Shown one piece after another: positions 16,572 to 25,661 of a stretch of DNA of 64,000 nucleotides. How positions within the stretch are numbered: the first letter of the stretch is position 1; each line of letters begins with the position of its first letter. The stretch is from assembly GCA_016841445.1 (NCBI GenBank), contig JAENZD010000001.1, forward strand, positions 992,001 to 1,056,000. Reading direction: 5' to 3'. The translations under genes and the position numbers were made by a program. This DNA is from Anaerolineaceae bacterium. GTDB taxonomy: Bacteria > Chloroflexota > Anaerolineae > Anaerolineales > Anaerolineaceae. Below the pieces are notes generated by a model that was not told where the DNA came from, made no database searches, and worked only from the letters and a program-made list of their open reading frames with translations.

Positions 16572-17768
16572 CTAATCTTCTGTAAACATCCCTTGTAATT
16601 CTGATACCTGAAACGTTTTCTCACTTTTTATGAGCTCACGTCCCTGGTCAACTTTCCCCCACAGGTTCCAAAAGATCAATCCTCTGACTTTGTTTCCATC
16701 CAGGTAAAAGATCGTACCCTTCTTATACGTTTCAATCCAATCCTCAAATATCTCAAAGTTTTTATTCAGCTCACCCACTGCTTCATAGCCCAAGTCGAAT
16801 AGATCAGAATAAAAAAATGGGAAATGGGTATATTCTTCCATATTGCCTGCCATGTTCAATCCAGCACGCATGCCCATTTTATTAGCATTATCCTCGTGTT
16901 CGACCCTGACTCGCTTTCCAAGAACCACATTCCTAAAATCGCTCACATCTCCAGCAGCAAAGATATTGGGATCATTTGTCATTAAATATTTGTTGACCAG
17001 AATGCCATCATCGGTCTCAAGCCCGGCATCTACGGCCAATTGGATGTTCGGTTTGATTCCAATCCCAACGATTACAGCATCAAAAATATCTTCAGAAACA
17101 TCGTTAGTTTCTATATTTTTAAACTTGACCTGATATTGATCTTCTTTTTTAGTAATTGTCTCAACGAGGAAACCGCTATTTACAACCACACCTTTATCTC
17201 GATAATATTCGTTTAGAGATAAAGAAAGGTCATCTGGGAATTGCAGTCCAGAAATACCAACTTCCGGGAAGATCATGGTTACATTTTTATCTTGCTTTGT
17301 TAATGCTGCAGTGATCTCTGACCCGATAAAACCTGCTCCAATTACACAGACATTTTCTTTCTCAGTGATCAGGTCTTTTAACTTATGGTAGTCTTTACGA
17401 GTGCGATAATAGATTACGCCATCCGGAGAATTTGGCAACTGGATGGGTTCACCCCCGGTTGCCAGGAGGAGTTTCTGATAGGTATATTCCTCTCCTTCTT
17501 CAGTGATGATGACTTTTGATCCCAGATTGATTTTTTCAACCGTTGTCTCAAGATAAAGATCGACATTGTATTGGTCCATCGGGCGCATGATATCTTCAAT
17601 GTCTTTCCCATTCCACAACCCTTTCGTAAGAGGCGGCCGGTTGTAGGGCTCAAAAGGCTCTTTGCTGAACATCGCAATTGAACCTTGCTTGTCTTCCTGT
17701 CGGATGCCCATGACGGCTGCAGAACCTGTCATCCCACCGCCGATTATGATGTATTGATAACTTCTCAA
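16572..17768 (-). CDS. FAD-dependent pyridine nucleotide-disulfide family oxidoreductase (AIF/ferredoxin reductase-like)
   Basis: The 398-residue flavoprotein has two dinucleotide-binding folds: FAD at the N-terminus (YIIIGGGMTGSAAVMGIR) and NAD(P)H near residue 145 (VCVIGAGFIGSEITAAL). The FAD ribityl motif IFAAGDVSDF appears near 270. There is no CxxxxC redox disulfide, so it is closer to rubredoxin/ferredoxin reductases and apoptosis-inducing-factor-like proteins than to thioredoxin reductase. The start is a TTG at 17768 with AGGAGG five bases upstream. No rubredoxin or ferredoxin partner gene is adjacent. A role in electron transfer to a rubredoxin during oxygen or peroxide detoxification is plausible but not shown. 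Confidence 0.75.
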   Translation of the reverse strand: MRSYQYIIIGGGMTGSAAVMGIRQEDKQGSIAMFSKEPFEPYNRPPLTKGLWNGKDIEDIMRPMDQYNVDLYLETTVEKINLGSKVIITEEGEEYTYQKLLLATGGEPIQLPNSPDGVIYYRTRKDYHKLKDLITEKENVCVIGAGFIGSEITAALTKQDKNVTMIFPEVGISGLQFPDDLSLSLNEYYRDKGVVVNSGFLVETITKKEDQYQVKFKNIETNDVSEDIFDAVIVGIGIKPNIQLAVDAGLETDDGILVNKYLMTNDPNIFAAGDVSDFRNVVLGKRVRVEHEDNANKMGMRAGLNMAGNMEEYTHFPFFYSDLFDLGYEAVGELNKNFEIFEDWIETYKKGTIFYLDGNKVRGLIFWNLWGKVDQGRELIKSEKTFQVSELQGMFTED

Positions 17769-17876
17769 TTTATCCTCCTTTTACATTAACAATATTTATT
17801 ATATTAATGATACCTTCCGATCAAACGCTTTGAAAAATGTTGTAAAAGGTAATAATGATTTCAGTGGACATTATCT

Positions 17877-18929
17877 TCAAACAGACGATACCCGGTTATC
17901 GGCTATTTTGTAATGAATTCCGGGCAGATCCTTTAAGTGAGATGCTGCTGCCTCAGGGGTGATGTCGCGTTGGGGCATAGCGAGCATTTCATAACCCACC
18001 ATGAACTTTCGCACAGTTGCGGATCTCAGTAGGGGTGGGTAGAAATGAGCGTGAAGAACCCATTCGGGATGACTTCCCTGATCGTTGGGAGCCTGGTGAA
18101 TGCCCATAGAGTAAGGGAAGGATGTTTTGAAAAGATTGTCGAACCTGATGGTAATTTCCCGGTAAATCTCTGCTAAGGAGGAGATTTCGTTTGCTGATAA
18201 TTGATCCAAGTATGCCACAGGTCTATGTGCGGTAATGAGTACTTCAAACGGCCAAATCGCCCAAAATGGAACCACAACCGTGAAATGATTGTTGGATGCG
18301 ATCACACGGTTTTTTTGTTTAAGTTCCTCTTTGATATATTCGATCAGCAAAGGTTTGCCATTTTCGCTGTAATAGTTTGTTTGTGACTGTATTTCAGAAA
18401 GCGGTTCATTGGGGATCTGTGATTGTGACCAAATTTGGCTGTGCGGGTGCGGGTTAGAGCAGCCCATTTGAGATCCCTTATTCTCGAAGACCTGAACATA
18501 GAAGATGCCCTCAGTATTAAATAGGTCAACGGTTTCCCTGGTCCATGTATCAATGACGTCTTCCACCTGGGTTTGATTTAATTCGGGCAAGGTCTGGCTG
18601 TGATGAGGGGAAAAACAGACCACACGACAGATTCCTTCTTCTGGCATAGATCTAAACAAAGGATGATCAGTCTGTTGGCGAGGATGTTCGGTTTCTTGTG
18701 TTAGAGCCGGGAAATCATTATCAAAAACATAAGTCTTTTTGTAAACGGGATTGATAATTCCATTAGCCCTTGTATTACCGGGGCAGAGATAGCAAGCGGG
18801 ATCATACGCCGGGAGATCCTCTGGCGAAACCTCTTCGGTTTCTCCTTGCCAGGGGCGTGTTGTGCGGTTTGGCGAAACCAATACCCATTGGTCTGTCAAT
18901 GGATTGTATCTACGGTGAGTCAGGTTCAC
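17877..18929 (-). CDS. galT: Galactose-1-phosphate uridylyltransferase
   Basis: GalT exchanges UMP between UDP-glucose and galactose 1-phosphate in the Leloir pathway. The 350-residue protein has the active-site stretch GCSNPHPHSQIWS with the nucleophilic His, a metal-binding CYLCPGN near residue 40, and the C-terminal HAHFYPPLLRS. The length matches the bacterial GalT family. It starts with GTG at 18929, behind GAGGA at a four-base distance. galK is divergent on the other side of a 197-base intergenic region, so both may be controlled from there. No galE is visible nearby. Confidence 0.93.
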   Translation of the reverse strand: MNLTHRRYNPLTDQWVLVSPNRTTRPWQGETEEVSPEDLPAYDPACYLCPGNTRANGIINPVYKKTYVFDNDFPALTQETEHPRQQTDHPLFRSMPEEGICRVVCFSPHHSQTLPELNQTQVEDVIDTWTRETVDLFNTEGIFYVQVFENKGSQMGCSNPHPHSQIWSQSQIPNEPLSEIQSQTNYYSENGKPLLIEYIKEELKQKNRVIASNNHFTVVVPFWAIWPFEVLITAHRPVAYLDQLSANEISSLAEIYREITIRFDNLFKTSFPYSMGIHQAPNDQGSHPEWVLHAHFYPPLLRSATVRKFMVGYEMLAMPQRDITPEAAASHLKDLPGIHYKIADNRVSSV

Positions 18930-18966
18930 TTTTCCTCGCTTGATAAAGAATAAGCAATTACAATCT

Positions 18967-18972
18967 ATTATA
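18967..18972 (-). promoter_or_regulatory. Probable -10 element for galT
   Basis: TATAAT on the minus strand at 18967-18972 lies about 38 bases before the GTG start of galT. The upstream -35 is poor (TTTCCA at 15-base spacing), so use of an activator or another start is possible. Confidence 0.4.
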
Positions 18973-19126
18973 ATGTCAGTTTTTGACTGGAAACAAGCAA
19001 GAGATATCTTCAGGATGATATAATTTCTAAAGGATTTGCTAAGGGTTATTTTAATTTATCATTCTTACCAATGATCATTTCAACTGGAGATGATTTACCT
19101 GATTTAATAACGGAGAGGTAATAAGA

Positions 19127-20281
19127 ATGCAGAAACAGAAAGATAAGCTAACGACTGTAACAATCAAATCCCCTGGACGGGTTAATTTATTGGGAGAACA
19201 TGTCGATTATAACGGAGGGATCGTCTTACCAGTAGCGATTGATCGCCATGTCAGGCTAACTGCACGAGCTATTAATGAACCAATCATCCAATTAAACGCA
19301 GTTGATTTAAATTCAACCGTCAGTATACCCATCAGGAATCTTCAAAAGAAATGTGATGAGAATGGAGCCCAGCTTCCCACCTATGCCCTTTATCCAGCTG
19401 GCGTGGCCTGGGCATTACAACAAAATGACCTCGATATTTGTGGTATTGATGCGGTTTATACCTCGAATATCCCAATAGGTGCGGGTCTAAGCTCTTCTGC
19501 AGCTGTTGAGTTGGCATTTGCGTTAGCCTGGAAAGCACTTGTAGGTTGGAAATTAGACCGTATGGATCTCGCTAGGGTTTGCCAGCAGGCTGAAAATAAA
19601 TATGTTGGCGTAAATTCAGGATTAATGGACCAATTTGCATGCGCTTTCGGGGAAAAAGATCGTGCCCTTTACCTTGATACCGTTAGTTTTGAGTGGAAAA
19701 CACTTCCGCTTCCTCAGGGCGTGGCTATTGTGATCGCTGACTCAGGGGTGAGGCATTCATTGGCCGGATCTGAATACAATGAAAGGCGTAAGGATTGTGA
19801 GGAAGCAGTAAAAATACTGCAGTGCTACCTGCCCAATATACAAAATTTACGTGATGTTAGCATAAACCAGTTGAGATCATACGAAAAACATCTCGGTGCA
19901 AGACAGCAAAAACGGGCGCGTTATGTTGTGGAGGAAATTGATCGTGTATTTCGTGCGGTTGATTATTTGAATACCGGGGATTTGAGGTCTTTTGGGTATC
20001 TGATGTTCGAATGCCATGCGGGTTTGCGAGATCTTTATGAAGTTAGCTGCGAAGAATTGGATATATTGGTTGGTTTGGCTTCAAGACAAGAAGGTTGTTA
20101 TGGGTCTCGCCTGACGGGTGCCGGCTTTGGTGGGTGTACTGTCAATCTTGTCAAAGAAACTCACGCAGAATCTTTCATATCAACCGTTAGCCACGAATTC
20201 AAAAAAGCGACTGGTTATAACATTGACATTTACTTATGTCATGCTTCCAATGGTGTACATAGTGTTGAGAGAGAAGTATAA
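19127..20281 (+). CDS. galK: Galactokinase
   Basis: GalK phosphorylates galactose at C1 with ATP. The 384-residue GHMP kinase shows all three family motifs: GRVNLLGEHVDYNGG near residue 17, GAGLSSSAAVELA near residue 122 (the phosphate loop), and LTGAGFGGCTVNLV near residue 335. The catalytic Asp is in NSGLMDQFAC. The ATG follows GAGAGG with eight bases of spacing. With divergent galT it completes conversion of galactose to UDP-galactose, which suits the beta-galactosidase and galactanase genes that follow. Confidence 0.94.
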   Translation: MQKQKDKLTTVTIKSPGRVNLLGEHVDYNGGIVLPVAIDRHVRLTARAINEPIIQLNAVDLNSTVSIPIRNLQKKCDENGAQLPTYALYPAGVAWALQQNDLDICGIDAVYTSNIPIGAGLSSSAAVELAFALAWKALVGWKLDRMDLARVCQQAENKYVGVNSGLMDQFACAFGEKDRALYLDTVSFEWKTLPLPQGVAIVIADSGVRHSLAGSEYNERRKDCEEAVKILQCYLPNIQNLRDVSINQLRSYEKHLGARQQKRARYVVEEIDRVFRAVDYLNTGDLRSFGYLMFECHAGLRDLYEVSCEELDILVGLASRQEGCYGSRLTGAGFGGCTVNLVKETHAESFISTVSHEFKKATGYNIDIYLCHASNGVHSVEREV

Positions 20282-20339
20282 ATTCTCCCTACCAAAAAAT
20301 TAACCAAAAAAATATTTTCCAGAATTTATGAAGATCTTG

Positions 20340-21254
20340 CTATGAGTTCTTGTGATTAACAATGATGAGCAAGGATTTGGGGTTAATTTTTACTTCAATA
20401 GGGGTTTTATTGATGACGTCTCCATCTGCTTGAACAGGTGTTATTTTTCTTGATTCAATCCGACAGTAATTGTTGAACGTAATTTGCTTGATGCCAGATT
20501 TATTTTTTTCCTTTTGACTGAAAAGCGAAATGATCATTTTAAATAAATCCATTAAGTTTTTTGCGCGCAAAATTAGGATATTAAGTTTTCCATCATCGAA
20601 GGCAATATCATCTGGCCACTTAAGATTAGGCAGTCCCATCGATCTACCATTCGTGATCAGAACCTCCGTTGCCAAGTAAGAAGCACTTTGATGGTCATAT
20701 TCAAGGTAATACCGGTGCAATTGCAGCCCAAGAGCTTGTTTATAGAATTCCACAAGATACGCAAAAAATCCCAATCGCTTTTTATTATCTTGGCAGGTAT
20801 TGGCCATGAGGGTAGGTGTGACTCCGACGCTGACATTTGAAATGTAATTACGATCTCCAACTAAATACATTGTGTCTATTGTGGATAGCCCGTGATCTGT
20901 AGATGTAATTAAAGCCAGCGCTTTTTCAAGGTGCAGGGGAATCCCAAGCGTCTTTGCGACGACATTGCCTGTCCCCAAAGGTAGTATTCCTAAAGTTTTA
21001 TCCGTGTTTACGAGCGGATCACTCACAAAAGAAACGGTGCCATCTCCCCCTGCAGCGATGAACAAATCGTATCCTTGCGAGATCCTATCCGCAACTATTT
21101 CTTGGATCTCGCTTTGCGGTTTTGGAACATTAATAATTTCAAGATTAATATGATGATTGGCGAAATGCTCCTGGATCATTGATAAAGTATGTCCAGTTTT
21201 TACTTGCCCAGCTTGTTTATTGAAAAATAAAATCGCTTTTGAGTGCTTGATCAT
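20340..21254 (-). CDS. Diacylglycerol kinase catalytic-domain lipid kinase (YegS/DgkB-like)
   Basis: The product (304 aa from the ATG at 21254, which has AGGA seven bases upstream; a TTG at 21293 would add 13 residues) begins KAILFFNKQAGQ and contains the family signature AAGGDGTVSFVSDPL near residue 65. It then has LGILPLGTGNVVAKTLGI, where the GTGN motif binds ATP. DgkB-like enzymes phosphorylate diacylglycerol, and YegS acts on phosphatidylglycerol; both work at the inner membrane face. It lies between galK and the GH2 gene but is unlikely to be part of sugar metabolism. It is convergent with galK, with no clear terminator in the 58-base gap. Confidence 0.85.
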   Translation of the reverse strand: MIKHSKAILFFNKQAGQVKTGHTLSMIQEHFANHHINLEIINVPKPQSEIQEIVADRISQGYDLFIAAGGDGTVSFVSDPLVNTDKTLGILPLGTGNVVAKTLGIPLHLEKALALITSTDHGLSTIDTMYLVGDRNYISNVSVGVTPTLMANTCQDNKKRLGFFAYLVEFYKQALGLQLHRYYLEYDHQSASYLATEVLITNGRSMGLPNLKWPDDIAFDDGKLNILILRAKNLMDLFKMIISLFSQKEKNKSGIKQITFNNYCRIESRKITPVQADGDVINKTPIEVKINPKSLLIIVNHKNS

Positions 21255-21449
21255 TTTGAATCCTGTTACTCTAAAGAATTGACTATCTTTCAATCAGTAA
21301 TGAAATATAAGGGATAAAAGAAAAATCATTGATAAATGAGAACAGGAAATCAAATTTCCTAACTAACATCATTATATGATAAGAATCAGGCTGAATGGTA
21401 ATAAATTTTTGAAGTTCCGTTCATAACATGATAATTAGCATTTCCAAAA

Positions 21450-23627
21450 TTAATTCTCCCTGATAATATCGAGTTTTACATCTGAAGGTGGTAAACCATC
21501 TGCAAATCCATGAATTGTGACAGTACCCGTTTCCATTCGAGCTTTAATGAATATTGCAGCCTGACCTCCAAATAATGGATATGGGTTTTCACCAATAATA
21601 TCTGCTGGTCCTTCTATCTTGAAATTTACAATTTTCGAAACATAAGGTAATAGATTTCCAAAATCATCAATGATCCTGAAAGCTAAACGCGTCATGTCTG
21701 CCCCGTTAGCGATCAGGGTAGCAGAATATAGTTGCAGGTCCAGGGCTTTCGGTAACCGGTTGCTGGGGATGGTTTGTTGAGCCACCACCTTGTTTTCAAT
21801 ATAACCTTTAAAATGTAGATCGTAGAATTCTCTTTGTCCCCATGCATTATATTTATCTAATCCACTGATGATAAAGGGCGGATGTAAAAGGTGTGGGTAG
21901 GTTTTGTGATCAGGCGCATATCGTCCAAGATTGATTTCTCCAAAAATAACCTCGATTTCTTCACAGTTACTGAAGATGGTCAATGGAGATGAGCCGCCAC
22001 CATTTCGGTCTCCCATCGTCCAATGGGTTGCTGCATGTAATACGATTTCTTTTTGAGGAGGTTGCTGGCTTTGATAGAAATACGCTGCCCATTTTGGCAA
22101 GCGAAAAATATCCATAGTCCCATGGTAACAAACCCGATCTCCAGAGCCAAATTCAATATGCGTTGCATAATCAAATGCACACCAACCAATTGCCCCTGTG
22201 ATATCTTGATGGCCGAGCTGCTCATCATGGATACGGGCGTGCAGGAGGGCATGGTCGATAAGCCTTTTTTCGTGATCCCACACTTTAGTCGGATACATAT
22301 GCCCGGCAAATTCAGTTACCAAATGAGGTTTTTGAGGTGGTTTTTTTATTGACCCAGAAAAATCGTTGTATGTGTATACATCCTCTAAAAGATTGCTGCC
22401 CAGGAAATTACGAACACCTCCTGTCTGCCGGGTCGGGTCGAGGCGATGGGCTAAAGCGTTCGTTTGTGTATAAAAATCATTATCATCCATTGATTCATTA
22501 ATGCGCGTCCCCCATAAGATGATCGAAGGGTGATTTCTATCTCTTAAAATGAATGCTTTTAATTCGTTGAGGCTGATTTTCTGCCACTGTTCATCTCCGA
22601 TATGTTGCCAGCCGGTGATCTCTTCAAAGACCAGCAAACCAATTTCATCACAGCGATTCAGGAAGTGTGGTGACTGCGGGTAGTGAGAGGTCCGAACGAT
22701 ATTGCAAGCCAATTCTTGTTTAAGTATTTCTGCATCTTGCTCCTGTAATCGTTTTGGGGCAGCAGCCCCTAAATAAGGATAGGTTTGGTGCCGGTTGAGA
22801 CCAAACAATTGGATCCGTTCCCCATTTAAGTAAAATCCACCATCAGTTCGAAATTCTGCAGTGCGAAAACCAAACCGTTCCACGACCGTATCTATCAGTT
22901 TGTTTTCCGCAAAGAGAGAAATTGACATGGAATATAAGTTTGGGTTATCTAAATCCCACAAAGAGATATGCGGGAGGCTATCGAAGTGTAGTGAACAGGA
23001 ATCTTCATCAACTAATGATTTTGATTTAGCAATGGGACATTTTTCTTGATCCAGCAGTACCGCTTCTAGTGAGAGATCTGACGAGGCCTTGCTGAGGCCG
23101 ACTACACATTTGAGTTGGGGATTATTCAGAACATCAAATGTTAGGATGAAGACATTGTTAATATGAACTAAATTTACTATCCTGAGATGAACATCTCTAT
23201 AGATCCCGCCATATGTCAAATAGTCAACGAGGTGTCCAAAAGGAGGAATATCCTTTCTCTCATTAGAATCGACGATGAGATCAAGAACATTATCGCTATT
23301 TTGAAGGCCAGGGGTTAAGTTTACGGAAAATGGCCGGTAACCGCCCAAATTTTCGTATAGTAATTCGCGATTTAAGAAAACCTTGCATGCAACCATCACA
23401 CCATCAAAGTCGAGAAATACCTGCTCATCCTGTATTTCTTTTTGATAAAAGAAATGCTTTCGGTAATGAGAGATAAATTGATAATCAAGATTATCGTTAT
23501 TGGAATGCGGAAATAACTTGTTTGAATGGGGGAGGGTTACAGATTCAAATGTGTCATCAGGTTCAGCTAAACCCAAATGTATAGGAGAATAAAGCCACCC
23601 GCTGTTAAAATTAATAGATTTTCTCAT
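21450..23627 (-). CDS. Glycoside hydrolase family 2 enzyme, probable beta-galactosidase
   Basis: The protein (725 aa from the ATG at 23627; a TTG at 23651 would add eight residues) has the GH2 layout. An N-terminal jelly-roll sugar-binding domain (HYRKHFFYQKEI, VFLNRELLYENLGGYRPF) is followed by an immunoglobulin-like domain and a catalytic barrel. The barrel has LFGLNRHQTYPYLG, the acid/base Glu378 in TRINESMDD and the probable nucleophile Glu439 in HLVTEFAGHM. No signal peptide is present, so it acts on imported oligosaccharides. The gene is divergent from the galactan transporter operon, with galT/galK beyond, which favours beta-galactosidase. Beta-glucuronidase or other GH2 specificities remain possible. 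Confidence 0.83.
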   Translation of the reverse strand: MRKSINFNSGWLYSPIHLGLAEPDDTFESVTLPHSNKLFPHSNNDNLDYQFISHYRKHFFYQKEIQDEQVFLDFDGVMVACKVFLNRELLYENLGGYRPFSVNLTPGLQNSDNVLDLIVDSNERKDIPPFGHLVDYLTYGGIYRDVHLRIVNLVHINNVFILTFDVLNNPQLKCVVGLSKASSDLSLEAVLLDQEKCPIAKSKSLVDEDSCSLHFDSLPHISLWDLDNPNLYSMSISLFAENKLIDTVVERFGFRTAEFRTDGGFYLNGERIQLFGLNRHQTYPYLGAAAPKRLQEQDAEILKQELACNIVRTSHYPQSPHFLNRCDEIGLLVFEEITGWQHIGDEQWQKISLNELKAFILRDRNHPSIILWGTRINESMDDNDFYTQTNALAHRLDPTRQTGGVRNFLGSNLLEDVYTYNDFSGSIKKPPQKPHLVTEFAGHMYPTKVWDHEKRLIDHALLHARIHDEQLGHQDITGAIGWCAFDYATHIEFGSGDRVCYHGTMDIFRLPKWAAYFYQSQQPPQKEIVLHAATHWTMGDRNGGGSSPLTIFSNCEEIEVIFGEINLGRYAPDHKTYPHLLHPPFIISGLDKYNAWGQREFYDLHFKGYIENKVVAQQTIPSNRLPKALDLQLYSATLIANGADMTRLAFRIIDDFGNLLPYVSKIVNFKIEGPADIIGENPYPLFGGQAAIFIKARMETGTVTIHGFADGLPPSDVKLDIIREN

Positions 23628-23669
23628 TTTATTCGCGATTCCTTGTTTCAATGGTTGCTAATGAAAATA

Positions 23670-23699
23670 AATATATTGTCGCTTAAAAACTCTGTCTAA
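23670..23699 (-). promoter_or_regulatory. Possible promoter for the GH2 gene
   Basis: On the minus strand, TTAGAC (23694-23699) and TATATT (23670-23675) are separated by 18 bases, about 40 bases before the GH2 start. It is an imperfect match. Confidence 0.42.
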
Positions 23700-23790
23700 T
23701 AGCTAATTTTCATTGGAGATGTTGACTTGCAGGAACGAAGTGTATTTTGCATACTAATTTTACAAATTGTTAATATAATCTTTACGTAGC

Positions 23791-23840
23791 TTGACTTTTG
23801 TTTACCTCGTATTTATAATTCAAGCAGTATTGACTGTCAA
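23791..23840 (+). promoter_or_regulatory. Consensus promoter of the galactan transport operon, with short inverted repeat
   Basis: TTGACT (23791-23796) and TATAAT (23814-23819) are separated by exactly 17 bases. TTGAC-T-GTCAA at 23830-23840, just past the expected start site, is a small inverted repeat that could be an operator half-site pair. The leader to the binding-protein start is about 140 bases. Confidence 0.78.
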
Positions 23841-23968
23841 CTTTTTATAAGGACCAAAAGGAACCAGTTCAATATTGAAGGTCTTTATGTCAAATATTGG
23901 AAGATCTTTGAAAAATGTTTAGGTTTTTCAATATATCAACTATATCATTTAATGATTGGAGGAGTAGG

Positions 23969-25588
23969 ATGAAAAGTAAATTGTTAAAGGTTCTTGTTTT
24001 GGTCCTGGTACTTGTATTAGCATTGAGTGCTTGTGCACCAGAAACAGAGGAACCAGAAATGGATGTCGAGGAGACTGAAGAAATCGTCGAAGAAACCGAA
24101 GAGGCCATGGAAACCGAAGAGGTCATGGAGACCGAAGAAGTTGAAATGACTGAAGAAGTTGTTGAACCAATTGCTACGTTGACGATTTGGGCAGATGACA
24201 CAAGAACCCCTATCTTAGCGGATCTGGCGGATGATTTCCTGGCGGAATACAACGTTGAGGTTGTTGTTCAGGACCTGGGCGTTGTGCAGGATATTCGTGC
24301 CCAAGCGATCATCGCTATTCCAGCTGGAGAAGGCCCTGATATTTACATCGGTGTGCATGACTGGCTCGGTGCGCTGATTGACAGCGGCCTGGTGGCACCT
24401 ATTGACCTGGGTGATAAGGCAGATGAGTTTGTTGGTTCTGCGTTGGACGCATTCACATTCACAGATGGTCTACTCTACGGGGTGCCCTATGCAACAGAAA
24501 ACTTAGGATTCTTTTACAATACAGACCTTGTAGCGGAACCACCAACGACCTGGGATGAAGTTATGGAAATTGGGCAGACCTTGCAAGACGAAGGTACCGT
24601 TACATATGCTTTAGCTATTGGCGGCGATGCGGGATACAACGCATACCCAATCTGGGACGCTTTTGGCGGTTATGTCTTTGGTCAGGATGAAAACGGTCTT
24701 TGGAATGTCGATGACATTGGTTTGAACAAAGAAGGTTATGTGGCAGGCGTTCAATTCGTGGTGGATGCTATCGACGCAGGTCTGATGCCTGAGACCACCG
24801 ATTACGAAGCTGCGCATGCTATGTTCGAAACCAGCGAGATTCCATTCCTGATGGCTGGCCCATGGGCTTTGGATCGGATTCGCAACTCTGGTGTTCCTTA
24901 TGCAGTTGCTCCATTCTTCCCGGATGAAGGCGGCCCGTTCTCTGGTGTTCAGGGATTCTTTGTCAATCCTTACAGCGAAAATGTTGCACTTGCAACAGCA
25001 TTCCTGACTGAATTTGTTGCCACTCAGGAAACAATGACTCAATTGCAAACAGCTGGCAATAGGCCTTCTGCCCTCACCTCCGCATTAGCTGTTATGGAAG
25101 ATGAAGACCTGAAAGCAATGGGAGAAGCGGGTGTTAATGCAGTACCAATGCCTAATGTGACTGAAATGGGTTCTGTATGGGGTGCCTGGAACAGCGCACT
25201 AACAATTGCGTTTACTGGTGAACTACCTCCTCAGGAAGCGATGGATGATGCAGTGAGCCAAATCAACGATTTGCTGAAAGGCGCTTTAGCTGGTATGGTC
25301 AACCTGCCCGGCAGTTACCAGGACCAAGCGGGATGTGGCGCAGCATGGGATCCGGCATGTGAAGCAACAGCAATGGTCGAAGGTGAAGATGGCTTGTATA
25401 CCTTAACTGTTGATCTGGCTGCTGGAGATTACGAGTTCAAGGTTGCTTTGGATGGCGATTGGACCGTGAACTACGGATCAGATGGTGCACAGGACGGACC
25501 GAACTATGCGCTTAGCTTAGAATCCGACAGCACTGTTACCTTTGTCTATGATCCAGATACGCAACTGGTAACGACAACGATAGAGTAA
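23969..25588 (+). CDS. CUT1 sugar-binding lipoprotein with C-terminal X25-like module
   Basis: This 539-residue solute-binding protein delivers oligosaccharides to the permeases encoded next. The start is the ATG at 23969, with GGAGGAG five bases upstream. The signal ends in a lipobox (LSAC, Cys22). Residues 30-65 are an acidic tether of repeated ETEE blocks. The MalE-like domain spans about 68-440 (TLTIWADD..., EGPDIYIGVHDW, PFLMAGPWALDRI). Residues 449-539 form an extra beta module with GCGAAWDPACEAT, DYEFKVALDGDW and TVTFVYD, like the X25 modules of pullulanases. Context (GH53, GH2, galK/galT) points to galacto-oligosaccharides, as for GanS. The sequence type and the X25 module would also suit maltodextrins, so the ligand is open. 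Confidence 0.85.
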   Translation: MKSKLLKVLVLVLVLVLALSACAPETEEPEMDVEETEEIVEETEEAMETEEVMETEEVEMTEEVVEPIATLTIWADDTRTPILADLADDFLAEYNVEVVVQDLGVVQDIRAQAIIAIPAGEGPDIYIGVHDWLGALIDSGLVAPIDLGDKADEFVGSALDAFTFTDGLLYGVPYATENLGFFYNTDLVAEPPTTWDEVMEIGQTLQDEGTVTYALAIGGDAGYNAYPIWDAFGGYVFGQDENGLWNVDDIGLNKEGYVAGVQFVVDAIDAGLMPETTDYEAAHAMFETSEIPFLMAGPWALDRIRNSGVPYAVAPFFPDEGGPFSGVQGFFVNPYSENVALATAFLTEFVATQETMTQLQTAGNRPSALTSALAVMEDEDLKAMGEAGVNAVPMPNVTEMGSVWGAWNSALTIAFTGELPPQEAMDDAVSQINDLLKGALAGMVNLPGSYQDQAGCGAAWDPACEATAMVEGEDGLYTLTVDLAAGDYEFKVALDGDWTVNYGSDGAQDGPNYALSLESDSTVTFVYDPDTQLVTTTIE

Positions 25589-25605
25589 TTTGAAGGTTAA
25601 GTAAT

Positions 25606-25636
25606 GAAGGCTGGGTGCATAACCCAGCCTTCTTTA
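25606..25636 (+). terminator. Hairpin between binding protein and permease genes
   Basis: GAAGGCTGGGT at 25606-25616 pairs perfectly with ACCCAGCCTTC at 25622-25632 across a five-base loop, followed by TTTA. It probably lets most transcripts end after the binding-protein gene, so that less permease than binding protein is made. Confidence 0.78.
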
Positions 25637-25661
25637 ATATAAATTGTAGGGAGGTGCAATA

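Noticed and set aside
23890-24252. Ser/Thr-rich minus-strand frame of 120 codons opposite the binding-protein gene
   Set aside because: It is the mirror of the repetitive ETEE-coding DNA; it has no ribosome site and the plus-strand gene is certain.
24611-25048. 145-codon minus-strand frame opposite the galactan-type binding protein
   Set aside because: Antisense shadow of a strongly supported coding region.
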